DNA of 64,000 nt from Kyrpidia tusciae DSM 2912 (GCF_000092905.1 NC_014098.1:2480001-2544000), one strand, 5' to 3'. Counted from the stretch's first letter, positions 7,845 to 17,041 are shown. Notes: generated by a model not told the origin, from the sequence alone. Program-made: numbers and translations.

Positions 7845-8351
7845 TTATTTCCCTTGCGAACCGGGCACAGGCCGGCCCAACCACTCCTCGTAAAAAGCGT
7901 CGATGTCCGGTTCAAAGTCGTGGATCACGGGATACCACGGCGTCACCGCCTCCACCTCCAGTTGGGTGCCGCAGCTCGGGCAGTAGTACTCGCGAATCAC
8001 CTGCCACTCCGGATCCGGCGCCAACAATTTCGGGTAGATTTCATTCAGTTTCTCTTCGGTGTCCCGCACATAGATCAGCGCATACAACTTCCAGTTATCG
8101 CGATAATCGCAAAATTCATGGCCGCACTCACATTTTACCACCCGGTCGCCGTTTGATTTTTGAACGATATACAGGTGCAATCCCGCCGGGAGCAGAATCG
8201 GGTCGTCCCAGGGCACCCGCTCCTGCAGAATTTGCAGATAGATATCAAAGCGTTCCGGATCTTTGTGACTGGAGAGCATCTCTTTAATTTTATAAAACTC
8301 GAGTTTTCCGTCGACCAGCTCTTCGATGGTTTTCCGGTCGTATTTCGCCAA
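7845..8351 (-). CDS. acxC: Acetone carboxylase gamma subunit
   Basis: This encodes 168 residues, the normal length of the small subunit of acetone carboxylase, the enzyme that makes acetoacetate from acetone, bicarbonate and ATP. Two cysteine pairs (KCECGHEFC and CPSCG) suggest a bound metal. DNWKLYALIYVRDTEEKL and EFYEEWLGRP-like C-terminal sequences are characteristic. The TTG at 8351 is chosen as start because GGAGGT lies 8 bases upstream and the product then begins MAKYDRKTIEEL as in homologues. The gene follows acxB by 36 bases. The presence of this subunit separates the system from hydantoinases, which lack it. Confidence 0.93.
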   Translation of the reverse strand: MAKYDRKTIEELVDGKLEFYKIKEMLSSHKDPERFDIYLQILQERVPWDDPILLPAGLHLYIVQKSNGDRVVKCECGHEFCDYRDNWKLYALIYVRDTEEKLNEIYPKLLAPDPEWQVIREYYCPSCGTQLEVEAVTPWYPVIHDFEPDIDAFYEEWLGRPVPGSQGK

Positions 8352-8387
8352 ATTTCCCCACCTCCAGGTTTCCGAATGCCGGGTCAA

Positions 8388-10730
8388 TCAGTAGGTCCGC
8401 AGTTCGCCGTAGCCGAGCACCTCGGTGTGACCCTTGATGTTGATTCGGTCCGCCGGCCGGTACCACGCCCAGTGAGCTCCGTAGACCGGCATTTCCAGTT
8501 CGTCTTCGTACAGCATCCAGTCTTCGGGAAGGTTCCAGAACCGCTTGAAGTTCTCCGTCATTTTTTTACTGATGGCAAAACTGCTGGCATACATGTGCCG
8601 GACCTGCAGAGAAGCTTCCTTATCTAAGATTCGTCGCCGCTCCTGCTCCATCCATTTCTTCGTCGGCACGCCCCGGGATATCCGTTCTTTTTTCATCTGC
8701 TGCCGCCGTTCGCGGGTTTTATCCGCATCGACGACGTATGTCCCGTCTTCCCGCCGTTCGAATACCGCCCCGTACACCCGCTCCGCATACCTGGGCAACA
8801 CATGACCCTGGTTCAAATCTTCCTCGACTTTTGCCGGGTCCCGGTCCAGGGGATCCCCGAATCCCGGCCCTCCGCGCAGGGTGTTCAGGTACAGGTCGTA
8901 ATCGTGGAACAGTTCCTCCGTCGTCACGCACTGCTTGTCGCGGTGAATCTCCCGGGCGCCGAACAGCGAGGCATAGGCGAAGTTTTCAGGATCCGGGTCT
9001 CCGCCGGTGGGGATGGGGAGTTTTTTCGCAATGCGTTCTTTCAAATCGGTGTCGTGGGCGCAAAACCGATATCCCGACGCAGCGGGATACCCGCCCATCA
9101 AACCGCAGTCGGCGCACATATACCCGTTGCCGGAGAAAAACATCGTCCAGTCCCTGGCCCCCCAGACCATGCGCAGGGACTGCCACGCATTTCCACCCCG
9201 AAATTTGCCGGCCCCCCCGGAACTCGGAAGAATTTGGCGACCGAGGTAGATGAGGGGTTCCACCAACTCCCAGATCTCCATGTCCCCCATGTCGCCCTCG
9301 GGATTCCAAAGCGCCGCGGCGTGGCTGATCCCGTCTTTGACGGCGCTGGCCCCCACTCCGTGAGCCGCCGCCTCAAAGCTGTTCACCGCGTGAATCTCCC
9401 CGTATTGATTGATGCCGCCCCCCTGCAGCCAGTTGGTGGTATGGGCATTCCCGGCGTTCACTTCCTCAAGATAACCTCGGCCAAAATAACACCGGCTGAG
9501 TCCCCGCCACAGGGGTGTCCAGGCGGTGACCAAGGCGTGCCAGGTTTCCGAGTGGGCGGTGCGGATGTCGTCCGGGTTCAGCCAGGACCCGCGGGGAATG
9601 CCGAATTTACTCGCGTAATATGGCCCGTCGTTGATGCGGTCGTTGGGCACCAAAGTCTGGGAGAGCATCACCCATATGCCGCTGGTGATGGACACGGGGG
9701 TGGCGTTAAAGCTGTGCCAGCCCCAGCGATTCGTGCCCTCAAAGTCGATTTCCAAAGTGCCGTCTTTGTGGACCGTGATTTCCGAGGGGGAGTGCATAAT
9801 CGTGTCCACCTTGGCATAAGCGGGCACGCTATTATTTTTCATCGGAACGTCACAGAAGGACACACCCCGATAAACCCCGGGAATGAGCAGGGATTTCACC
9901 TGATTGACGAAGCCCCTCCGCCCGTCTTCGATCACCTCCCGGATAAACTGTTTGTAAGTGTCAATCCCTTCCTCTCGAATCACATCCAAAACCAGATCCC
10001 GGATCATGTGACAACCCGCCACCCGGGTTTTTTCATCCAAAACCCAGTACTTGGTGGTGCGGATCGAGCGCTGGCTCTCCAGGATCCAGTCTTTAAGCAG
10101 CGTGTCCTTTTTCCCGATCTTCCGGCATGTCACCTGGTAGCCGTCTTCATACCGCTCCACCGGCCCAATGGCCATGCTTCCCGGCGCCACGGCCCCGGTG
10201 TCGATGACGTGGGTCACGCCCCCCGCCCATCCGACCAGTTCACCTTCCCAAAAAATCGGCACGATCGTATGGACGTCACAGGTATGGACGTTGCCGACGC
10301 TGTTGTCGTTGTTGCAGAAGATATCCCCGTCCTCGATGCCGGGATTGTCCTCGTAATCGTTTTGAATCATGAACTTGATCGCCGCCCCCATGGTGCCCAC
10401 GTGAATGATGATGCCCGTGGAGGTGACGATGGAGTCCGCCTCAGGGGTGTACAGACTGAAGCACAGTTCGCCTTCCTGCTCCACAATCGGCGAGGCCGCC
10501 ACCTTTTTCGCCGTTTCCCGGGCGTGGACGATCCCGCCCCGGAGCTTCGAAAAGATCTTCTCGAAACGGATGGGGTCCGACTCTTTTAAGGGCAGGGAGG
10601 TCAAGCCTGCGTAGTGGCCCGTTTTCTTGCTCAACTCGGTGATCTCTTTACGCATCTGTTTCAGCGTTTTCCCGTTCCACCCGATGGGCTTGCGCCTGGT
10701 ATCCATCACATCTTCGATCCGCGTCGCCAT
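8388..10730 (-). CDS. acxB: Acetone carboxylase alpha subunit (hydantoinase B/HyuB type)
   Basis: This encodes 780 residues, matching the roughly 775-residue HyuB-type subunit of acetone carboxylases. The start ATG has AAGGAGGG 7 bases upstream. Family stretches include GTMGAAIKFMIQNDYEDNPG, GDIFCNNDNSVGNVHTCDV and TNRWGWHSFNATP. In characterised enzymes this subunit holds the Mn-dependent carboxylation site, while the HyuA-type partner binds ATP. It is the middle gene of a three-gene operon (acxA, 33 bases, acxB, 36 bases, acxC). A short segment of this gene is duplicated and decayed at 5702-5755. Confidence 0.95.
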   Translation of the reverse strand: MATRIEDVMDTRRKPIGWNGKTLKQMRKEITELSKKTGHYAGLTSLPLKESDPIRFEKIFSKLRGGIVHARETAKKVAASPIVEQEGELCFSLYTPEADSIVTSTGIIIHVGTMGAAIKFMIQNDYEDNPGIEDGDIFCNNDNSVGNVHTCDVHTIVPIFWEGELVGWAGGVTHVIDTGAVAPGSMAIGPVERYEDGYQVTCRKIGKKDTLLKDWILESQRSIRTTKYWVLDEKTRVAGCHMIRDLVLDVIREEGIDTYKQFIREVIEDGRRGFVNQVKSLLIPGVYRGVSFCDVPMKNNSVPAYAKVDTIMHSPSEITVHKDGTLEIDFEGTNRWGWHSFNATPVSITSGIWVMLSQTLVPNDRINDGPYYASKFGIPRGSWLNPDDIRTAHSETWHALVTAWTPLWRGLSRCYFGRGYLEEVNAGNAHTTNWLQGGGINQYGEIHAVNSFEAAAHGVGASAVKDGISHAAALWNPEGDMGDMEIWELVEPLIYLGRQILPSSGGAGKFRGGNAWQSLRMVWGARDWTMFFSGNGYMCADCGLMGGYPAASGYRFCAHDTDLKERIAKKLPIPTGGDPDPENFAYASLFGAREIHRDKQCVTTEELFHDYDLYLNTLRGGPGFGDPLDRDPAKVEEDLNQGHVLPRYAERVYGAVFERREDGTYVVDADKTRERRQQMKKERISRGVPTKKWMEQERRRILDKEASLQVRHMYASSFAISKKMTENFKRFWNLPEDWMLYEDELEMPVYGAHWAWYRPADRINIKGHTEVLGYGELRTY

Positions 10731-10763
10731 AGAGCGCCCTCCTTTTCCTGAAGAAAATCCGTG

Positions 10764-12896
10764 TTATACTTCTTTGAGGTGGAAAATCCGATGGGCATCC
10801 AACACCGTTTCGAATCCCGGCGGAATCACGAAGGTGGTCGCCGGAGACTCAATGATCGCAAAAGCGCGAATCCGGTTGCCGGGCTTTAATTTTTCCATCT
10901 CCCAGATGTCCGCCTCGGTCCACTCACCGTTCCAATACACCCGGCGGGTTCCCACCAAGGCCTCCCGGGGCGGCGTTTCCCCAGCCAGGGGCTCTTGGGG
11001 GATTTTGGGTTTTGGCACGTCCACCACGCCCCGGACGATAGCTCCGGTGACGCTGTACCCCAATTCCGGTGACAGGGCGGATTTGGCGTACACCCGGCTG
11101 TAGACATCCTCGAAGGTCCGCACCAGCGCTCTCCAGTCGCCAGGACCGTCGAACCGCCGGATCGGGGCTTCGATTTCCAGATCATTTAACTGCCCTTGGT
11201 ACTGCATCCGGTAAAACAGGCGGAAGTTAACGTTTTGTTTCGAATACCCGCTTTTTGCGAATTCGTCTGCTACTTTATCTGTCAATTCATCCCAGGCAGC
11301 CTGCAGTTCCCTGCCGGCTTCCATGACCACCTCATCACTGGCCCCATCGGGAACGTTAATGTCCAGGGTTTTATCATACCGATACTCAAAATCCGCCGCA
11401 CCGCAGCCGAAGGCCGAGAACCCCGCCGCCCAGGCCGGCACCAAGACGTCCTCGAATCCGAGCCCCTTGGTGTACCCGGCAGTGTGCAGGGGCCCCCCAC
11501 CTCCATAGGAGAAGCACACATATTGCGAAGGGGTATACCCTTTGCCGAGGATCATCGACTCCAAGTAGTTGCGCAGTTGGGACTCCAACAACTGGATGAC
11601 GCCGAAAGCCGCGTCTTCCACGGACAGGCCCAGAGGATCCGCCACCTGTTCTTTAAGGGCCGCGTAGGCGCGCTCGGGGTACAATTTTACCTCGCCGCCG
11701 AGGAAGTTGTTCGGGTTGATGAGGCCGAGCACCACGTGGCAGTCCGAAACGGTGACCGTGTCCACGCCCCCTTCGGGATAACAGACGCCCACCCTGGACC
11801 CGGCGCTGTCCGGACCTAAGGTCAGGTTGCCGTAGTTCGGATCCACCCGGACGAAACTGCCCGTTCCGGCCCCCGTGGTATCCATGGACACCAAAGGAAC
11901 GGAGAGGACGAGGCGCGCCATGTCCGGGCTGGGGTTGATGCTGAGATCTCCTTGGGTGATCAGGGCGATGTCAAAACTGGTGCCCCCGATGTCCGAACAG
12001 GCAATGTTGGCAAGGCCGAGGTGCTCGCCCAGGTATTTCGCCCCGATAACGCCGCCGATCGGGCCCGAGACCAGGGTGCGGGCGAGCTCGTTCGCCCGAA
12101 TGCCGATGGTTCCCCCGTGGCTGGCCATGATCCGGAGGTCAAATTTGCTGCCGTGATCCCGCAGTTTATTTTCGATGCGCTGCAGGGTGACGCGGGAGGG
12201 ATCGGCGGCATAGGCTTCGACGATGGCGGTGTTGGTCCGGTGGGACTCTTTTCGCACGGGATAATAATCCACCGACGCGAACACCGGGATGTCGAGGTTC
12301 GCCTGGCGAATCATTTCCCGGGCTATATCCCGGATCCGCCGCTCGTGCTCCGGATATTTGTAGGAATGGAGCAGGCTGATGACTATCGCTTCCACATTTT
12401 TCTCAAGAAGGGTGCGGATGGCCGGTTCCACCTCGTGTTCGTACAGGGGAATCACCACATTGCCGAACATGTCCACCCGTTCGGTCACCCCCACGGTCAA
12501 TTCTCTCGGGACCAGGGGTGGGTCAAAATGGTGGGTGTTGATGTGAATCCGGTCGGAGTACGAGTAACCGAGGTACGACTGGACGGCCCGACCCATGCGG
12601 TGGTTATCTTCCATGCCCTTATTGACGATGAGCCCCACCCGGCGCCCCTTCCGCGATACCAAACGATTGAGCATGGCAGTCCCGGAGTATACCCCGGCCA
12701 CCAAATGGGGCAATTCCTCTTCGACCTTTGTTCCCCAGTGATTCAACGCATCCCGGGCGGAATTGATGAGACCCACGGATTCGTCCTCCGGGGTGGATTG
12801 CGCTTTGCCGACGACAAATTCACCGTTCTCATCAATGATGAAAGTGTCGGTCATGGTGCCGCCGGCATCAATGGCGAGAATTTGGGATCTGGCCAA
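10764..12896 (-). CDS. acxA: Acetone carboxylase beta subunit (hydantoinase A/HyuA type)
   Basis: This encodes 710 residues. The N-terminus ILAIDAGGTMTDTFIIDENG is the ATP-binding phosphate loop of the HyuA/ASKHA superfamily, and CSDIGGTSFDIALI is the second nucleotide loop. It activates acetone and bicarbonate with ATP in the alpha2-beta2-gamma2 acetone carboxylase. The TTG at 12896 fits the family start and has AAAGGAG 9 bases upstream; a more distal start would add residues not seen in homologues. It is the first gene of the operon, with a sigma-54 promoter about 45 bases upstream. Confidence 0.95.
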   Translation of the reverse strand: MARSQILAIDAGGTMTDTFIIDENGEFVVGKAQSTPEDESVGLINSARDALNHWGTKVEEELPHLVAGVYSGTAMLNRLVSRKGRRVGLIVNKGMEDNHRMGRAVQSYLGYSYSDRIHINTHHFDPPLVPRELTVGVTERVDMFGNVVIPLYEHEVEPAIRTLLEKNVEAIVISLLHSYKYPEHERRIRDIAREMIRQANLDIPVFASVDYYPVRKESHRTNTAIVEAYAADPSRVTLQRIENKLRDHGSKFDLRIMASHGGTIGIRANELARTLVSGPIGGVIGAKYLGEHLGLANIACSDIGGTSFDIALITQGDLSINPSPDMARLVLSVPLVSMDTTGAGTGSFVRVDPNYGNLTLGPDSAGSRVGVCYPEGGVDTVTVSDCHVVLGLINPNNFLGGEVKLYPERAYAALKEQVADPLGLSVEDAAFGVIQLLESQLRNYLESMILGKGYTPSQYVCFSYGGGGPLHTAGYTKGLGFEDVLVPAWAAGFSAFGCGAADFEYRYDKTLDINVPDGASDEVVMEAGRELQAAWDELTDKVADEFAKSGYSKQNVNFRLFYRMQYQGQLNDLEIEAPIRRFDGPGDWRALVRTFEDVYSRVYAKSALSPELGYSVTGAIVRGVVDVPKPKIPQEPLAGETPPREALVGTRRVYWNGEWTEADIWEMEKLKPGNRIRAFAIIESPATTFVIPPGFETVLDAHRIFHLKEV

Positions 12897-12920
12897 ATGC
12901 TGTCGCTCCTTTCGGGGAGA

Positions 12921-12936
12921 ATACGTGCACACGTAT
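12921..12936. promoter_or_regulatory. Inverted repeat in the acx leader
   Basis: ATACGTG and CACGTAT arms separated by two bases lie between the sigma-54 promoter and the acxA start codon, at about the expected transcription start. It could be an operator for a second regulator or a short leader hairpin. There is no independent evidence for either role. Confidence 0.4.
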
Positions 12937-12939
12937 TCA

Positions 12940-12957
12940 AAGCAAAGGACGTGCCAA
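12940..12957 (-). promoter_or_regulatory. Sigma-54 (-24/-12) promoter of the acetone carboxylase operon
   Basis: On the minus strand the sequence TTGGCACGTCCTTTGCTT matches the RpoN consensus YTGGCACGNNNNTTGCW at every fixed position, with correct GG-GC spacing. It lies about 45 bases upstream of the acxA TTG start, and the divergent gene encodes a sigma-54 activator, so acetone induction through that activator is the natural reading. Confidence 0.92.
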
Positions 12958-13020
12958 GCGGACCAGGGGGCGCATCGGCCTCGAATGACAGGGGAAAACG
13001 GAAGCCCGACGCGGTGCAGC

Positions 13021-13063
13021 TGTCATGCTACAAGACGTCCATCGACTCATGTGTAGCGCTACA
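13021..13063. promoter_or_regulatory. Candidate enhancer sites for the sigma-54 activator
   Basis: A perfect 12-bp palindrome TGTAGCGCTACA (13052-13063) and a related imperfect copy TGTCATGCTACA (13021-13032) are spaced 31 bp centre to centre, about three helical turns. They lie 64-123 bp upstream of the -24/-12 promoter, the usual enhancer position for AcoR-type activators, which bind TGT-N-ACA dyads. The remaining intergenic sequence holds a TATAAT at 13129-13134, the likely -10 of the activator gene, without a good -35. Confidence 0.7.
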
Positions 13064-13188
13064 GCTGTTGCGCAGAGAATTTAGGGAAAATAAAAAGTCA
13101 CACCCATCCCCAGTCAGCCGAAATTTAGTATAATAGTGCAAAACCCTAGACAGCTCTGACGCGACTCCAACAAAGTGGGGTGTAACCG

Positions 13189-15324
13189 TTGTATCACGCA
13201 CATCGCACGGTGTTGTCCCTCGAGGAACTCAGTAAGCAGCGCCGTCGGTTGGAGGAAAGTTGGGACCATTTTTTACGCGATCCCCGGGCGGCAGGAAACT
13301 CTTCCATTCGTTCCGTCGTCTTGGAGTCCTGGAGCCGATGTGTACAGTCCGGGGTTGACCCTCGCCGCAAGGCGACGGATATTTCTCTAAAAGAAGATCA
13401 GATCAAAGACATTCTTCAATATTCTCAGTTATATGAACTCTCCTTTCCTATTTTGCAGGATTTATCCTTGCAGGTGAAAGAGACGGGTTATCTGGTCACC
13501 CTCTGCGATCCCAAGGGCCACATCCTGTTCCTGGACGGGGACCGCCAGGTTCTTAAGAAAGCGGAACGGATGAATTTCGTAGTGGGAGCGGATTGGAGCG
13601 AGCAGTCCATCGGGACCAATGCGATCGGCACATGTTTGGAAGTCGGCCAGCCAGTACAGATTTTCGCCGCCGAACATTTTTGTGTGGGGGTGCAGGACTG
13701 GACCTGTTCTTCGGCGCCGATTCGGGATCCCATTTCCCGGGACATCATCGGGGTGGTGGATGTCACCGGCCTGTGGCGGGACAGTCAGCCCCATACCCTG
13801 AGCATGGTGACCATGGCCTGTGGAACCATCCAGTCCCGGATGAACCAACAGATTGCAGGAGCGCGGTTGGAACTTTCCGAACATTATCAGCAGACCCAGC
13901 AGCGATACCCGGGAAACGGCGTGATGGCCCTGGACGCCGCCTTCCATCCAGTGGCCGTCAATGAAGAGGCCAGGCGGATTTTGCGGCGGCATTCCGGTCG
14001 GGAAGTGGAGCAGTGGTGGGACAATGAACGAATCCACGCCGCACTGTTTGCATCGCGGAGTCCCTCCGTAGATGAGGGGATGTACGAAGTGACCCTGGAG
14101 GAATGCGGGATTCGCGTGGTCGTCGAGGAGGTCCAGTGGTCCGGACGGCGGGTTGGCTACCTCCTGATCCTTCGGCCCATGGGTTCCCAGAAGACGGCGG
14201 GAGGCCCCACGGTGGCCTGGGGAGGAGTGATCGGTCGCAGTCCGGAGATTCTCTCGGTCATCTCCCGTTGCGACGTGGTGGCCCATACCGACGTGCCGGT
14301 ATTGCTGCTCGGGGAAAGCGGGACCGGAAAGGAACTGTTCGCCCGGGGCATCCACCAAGCCGGCCCCCGCCGGAACGGGCCCTTTATTGCCGTCAACTGC
14401 GGGGCTCTGCAAAAGGATCTTTTGGCCAGTGAACTGTTCGGTTACGCCCCCGGGGCCTTTACCGGCGCCTCGAAAACGGGGAAGGCGGGGAAGTTCGAGG
14501 AGGCCCAAAACGGTACATTGTTTTTGGATGAGATCGGCGAAATGCCCCCAGAATTTCAGGTTCATCTGCTTCGCGTGCTCCAGGAGCGCGAAGTGGTTCG
14601 GCTGGGGTCCTCTCAACCGATCCCCGTCAACGCCCGGATCATCGCCGCAACCCACCGAAACCTGGAGGAGATGATGAGAAGAGGGGAATTCCGGGAAGAT
14701 TTGTATTTCCGCCTGCATGTGGTCAGTTTGACGATTCCACCGCTTCGCGATCGCCGCGGGGACATTCCCCTGCTCATCGACCACATCTTGGACCAGCTGT
14801 CCAAGCGCTACCACATTCCCAGACCGGGCCTGGAGCCTGAAGTGTTCGATTTCTTCGTCCACCACTACCCGTGGCCGGGAAACGTGCGGGAACTCAAGCA
14901 CGCCCTGGAATACGCTGTGCTTTTCTGCAACCGCGTCATCACCTGGCGGGATTTGCCCGAAACCCTGCGCAAAGCCGCGTTCGGCGATTCAGGTCGGTCC
15001 CTGACGCCATACGTTTCAAACGTAGTGTCAACACCTGGGGATCCCCGACCGGCTTTGGAGAGATCCACCGCCCGTCCAGCACCGAGGCGTGCCTTACCCG
15101 GAGCTGTGGAGGCCGTTCCGGCCTCGAAATTGGAGCCAACCCCTGAATCAGGAGCCAATCCCGGGCCGGTGGACGCCGCAGCGGACCGTCAGCAGCTCTT
15201 GCAGCTGTTGGAGGAAGTGGGCGGCAATCTTTCCGAGGCGGCCCGAAGACTTCGCATCGCCCGCACCACCTTGTATCGCCGACTTGACCGATACGGAATC
15301 CGCAAGCACCTGAAGATCGAATAG
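13189..15324 (+). CDS. acxR: Sigma-54-dependent activator, acetone carboxylase regulator (AcoR/AcxR type)
   Basis: This encodes 711 residues. The N-terminal sensor (about 30-200) is GAF-like and includes NFVVGADWSEQSIGTNAIGT, typical of AcoR-family regulators that sense small ketones or acetoin; a second PAS-like part follows (about 230-325). The AAA+ domain has Walker A GESGTGKE near residue 375, the sigma-54 contact motif GAFTGA near 422 and LFLDEIGEMP. A Fis-type helix-turn-helix (GNLSEAARRLRIARTTLYRR) ends the protein. The start is TTG 13189, with only a weak GGGGTG upstream. It is divergent from the acx operon, whose promoter is sigma-54 type, so it is the presumptive activator. Confidence 0.92.
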   Translation: MYHAHRTVLSLEELSKQRRRLEESWDHFLRDPRAAGNSSIRSVVLESWSRCVQSGVDPRRKATDISLKEDQIKDILQYSQLYELSFPILQDLSLQVKETGYLVTLCDPKGHILFLDGDRQVLKKAERMNFVVGADWSEQSIGTNAIGTCLEVGQPVQIFAAEHFCVGVQDWTCSSAPIRDPISRDIIGVVDVTGLWRDSQPHTLSMVTMACGTIQSRMNQQIAGARLELSEHYQQTQQRYPGNGVMALDAAFHPVAVNEEARRILRRHSGREVEQWWDNERIHAALFASRSPSVDEGMYEVTLEECGIRVVVEEVQWSGRRVGYLLILRPMGSQKTAGGPTVAWGGVIGRSPEILSVISRCDVVAHTDVPVLLLGESGTGKELFARGIHQAGPRRNGPFIAVNCGALQKDLLASELFGYAPGAFTGASKTGKAGKFEEAQNGTLFLDEIGEMPPEFQVHLLRVLQEREVVRLGSSQPIPVNARIIAATHRNLEEMMRRGEFREDLYFRLHVVSLTIPPLRDRRGDIPLLIDHILDQLSKRYHIPRPGLEPEVFDFFVHHYPWPGNVRELKHALEYAVLFCNRVITWRDLPETLRKAAFGDSGRSLTPYVSNVVSTPGDPRPALERSTARPAPRRALPGAVEAVPASKLEPTPESGANPGPVDAAADRQQLLQLLEEVGGNLSEAARRLRIARTTLYRRLDRYGIRKHLKIE

Positions 15325-15356
15325 CCCGGCGCTCCGAAGCGCCGGGCCCGCAATTT
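15325..15356 (+). terminator. Rho-independent terminator after the sigma-54 activator gene
   Basis: A perfect 9-bp stem (CCCGGCGCT, loop CCGA, AGCGCCGGG) begins one base after the TAG stop and is followed by CAATTTT. It separates this gene from the convergent mntH. Confidence 0.85.
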
Positions 15357-15401
15357 TCCAATTCGGAAAACCCGTGATTATTCCTATAACGTAAGCCACC
15401 G

Positions 15402-16709
15402 TCAATTGCCCAAGAAAGGCGCCGGGCCACCCAAAGCTTGATAGATGAGGAGGGCGTTCAGCACCGTCACCACCGCCGCCACGACGCTCGCCACCCAGGT
15501 CGTCAGCCGGCGGTTCACCAGGATTCCCATGATGTCTCTTCTCCTGGCAAAATAGATCAAGGTGATGACCGGAACCGGCAGGACCAAACTCAGCACCACC
15601 TGACTGATCACGAGCGTCCGGGTGGGATCCACCCCCAAGGCCACCACGATAACCGCGGGAATCATCGTCACCACCCGCCGCAGCCACACCGGAATCGTGA
15701 ACCCCACGAATCCCTGCATGATCACCTGCCCTGCCATCGTCCCCACCGTCGAACTGGATAGGCCCGAAGCCAGGAGGGAGATCAAAAACACCGTCGCCGC
15801 CGCCGGGCCCAAAAGGGGGGTCAGCGTTTGATACGCCGTGGTGATGTCGGCCACCGCGGTATGACCGCTGGCGTAAAACACCGATGCCGCCATGTACATC
15901 ATCGAAAGGTTGATCAGCCCGGCAATCCCCATGGCGATCACCACTTCTTTGACACTGAACCGATTGATCATCCGCTTTTCCCGGTCGTCCCGGGGAATGA
16001 TCCGGCGCTGGGTCAGTCCCGAATGCAAGTACACCACGTGAGGCATCACCGTGGCCCCGATCACGCCCACGGCCAACATGACACTTTCTTGGGGTCCGAG
16101 CCAGGGCACCACACTGTGGTACACAACCTGGCCCCATTCCGGCTTGGAAAGGATCGTCTCCACCAGATAACTCAGTCCAATCACGGCCACCAATCCGGCA
16201 ATGACCTTTTCCAACGGTCGGAATCCGAATCGCTCCAAGGTCAGAAGAAGGTAAGTGACCACCCCTGTGATGAGGACCGCCACCAACATCGGGATGTGGA
16301 AAAGCAAGTGCAAAGCCAGGGTCGCTCCAAGAAATTCGGCCAAATCCGTGGCCATGGCGGCCAACTCCGACACGATCCATAAGGTGACTGAAACGCCTTT
16401 TGGAAAATGATCCCTGCACAATTCCGGCAGGTTTTTCCCCGTTGCGATGCCCAGCTTTGCGGACATGCTCTGGATCAGCATGGCCATTAAGTTCGCCATC
16501 ACCACCACCCAGAGCATCTGGTATCCGAACTGGGAGCCACTTTCAATGTTGGTGGCGTAGTTTCCGGGATCCATGTACGCCACCGACGCGACGAAGGCCG
16601 GACCGACAAAGGGCAAGAGCGCCCGAAAGCCTCTTCTTTTGCCGCTTATGGCCATCCTGGCCGCGGCCACCGCCTTGCGATCGCGAATCCCAACCGATAT
16701 CTCGGTCAC
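15402..16709 (-). CDS. mntH: Nramp-family Mn2+/H+ symporter
   Basis: This encodes 435 residues with eleven predicted membrane helices. The metal-site motif DPGN is at residues 47-50, and the second signature VMPHVVYLHS (helix 6) is intact, so the protein should import Mn2+ (or Fe2+) with protons. The GTG at 16709 is preferred to the GTG three codons earlier because the AGGAGG would overlap the earlier one. The gene is monocistronic, with its own promoter and an inverted repeat in the leader. Manganese is also the expected metal of the nearby SoxB-like protein and acetone carboxylase, but that link is speculative. Confidence 0.93.
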   Translation of the reverse strand: MTEISVGIRDRKAVAAARMAISGKRRGFRALLPFVGPAFVASVAYMDPGNYATNIESGSQFGYQMLWVVVMANLMAMLIQSMSAKLGIATGKNLPELCRDHFPKGVSVTLWIVSELAAMATDLAEFLGATLALHLLFHIPMLVAVLITGVVTYLLLTLERFGFRPLEKVIAGLVAVIGLSYLVETILSKPEWGQVVYHSVVPWLGPQESVMLAVGVIGATVMPHVVYLHSGLTQRRIIPRDDREKRMINRFSVKEVVIAMGIAGLINLSMMYMAASVFYASGHTAVADITTAYQTLTPLLGPAAATVFLISLLASGLSSSTVGTMAGQVIMQGFVGFTIPVWLRRVVTMIPAVIVVALGVDPTRTLVISQVVLSLVLPVPVITLIYFARRRDIMGILVNRRLTTWVASVVAAVVTVLNALLIYQALGGPAPFLGN

Positions 16710-16745
16710 CTCAGTCACCTCCTCTTTTCTTTATGACTGAAACAA

Positions 16746-16763
16746 ATTGTCAATCCGGACAAT
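16746..16763. promoter_or_regulatory. Inverted repeat in the mntH leader (possible metalloregulator operator)
   Basis: Arms ATTGTC and GACAAT are separated by six bases, between the promoter and the mntH start. Size and place suit an MntR or Fur-family operator, but it does not closely match the B. subtilis MntR consensus that I know. Confidence 0.45.
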
Positions 16764-16792
16764 ATGTTGGCTGAGGGAAACTTATCGCCATT

Positions 16793-16821
16793 ATTATACG
16801 ACACTCCCTCCAGTTTTGAAA
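16793..16821 (-). promoter_or_regulatory. Sigma-A promoter of mntH
   Basis: On the minus strand there is TATAAT at 16793-16798, preceded at 17 bp by TTTCAA (16816-16821). The -10 is perfect and the -35 weak. It leaves a leader of about 70 bases containing the inverted repeat. Confidence 0.6.
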
Positions 16822-16945
16822 CCCCCTCTGCAGAGCCGGCGAGAAAATCCTTCCCACAGTTCCTCAGCATCCAGCGACACCTGGCGATCCCGAAATCACC
16901 GGACCCGAGACCGCCCGACTCATCCATATTTTCACAGCGCCGATT

Positions 16946-17041
16946 TAGCTGCCCGTGATGGTCCCACCACTGACGTGAATCACCTGACCCGTAACAAAGG
17001 CGACTTTGTATCCTATGTCAGCGACCTGGGCGTGGTGCCAC
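16946..17041 (-). pseudogene. C-terminal remnant of a short-chain dehydrogenase gene
   Basis: The minus strand reads HAQVADIGYKVAFVTGQVIH, then VSGGTITGS and TAA at 16946-16948. VTGQVIHVSGG is the hallmark C-terminal motif of FabG/short-chain dehydrogenases. No upstream coding part remains, so this is a 32-codon scar. The rest of 16822-17100 shows no gene. Confidence 0.7.

Noticed and set aside
8802-10589. Plus-strand frame (about 595 codons) opposite acxB
   Set aside because: It lies wholly within an intact acxB and shows no motif or initiation signal.
7845-12896. Hydantoinase/oxoprolinase operon
   Set aside because: The presence of the acetone-carboxylase-specific gamma subunit and a ketone-type sigma-54 activator favours acetone carboxylase.
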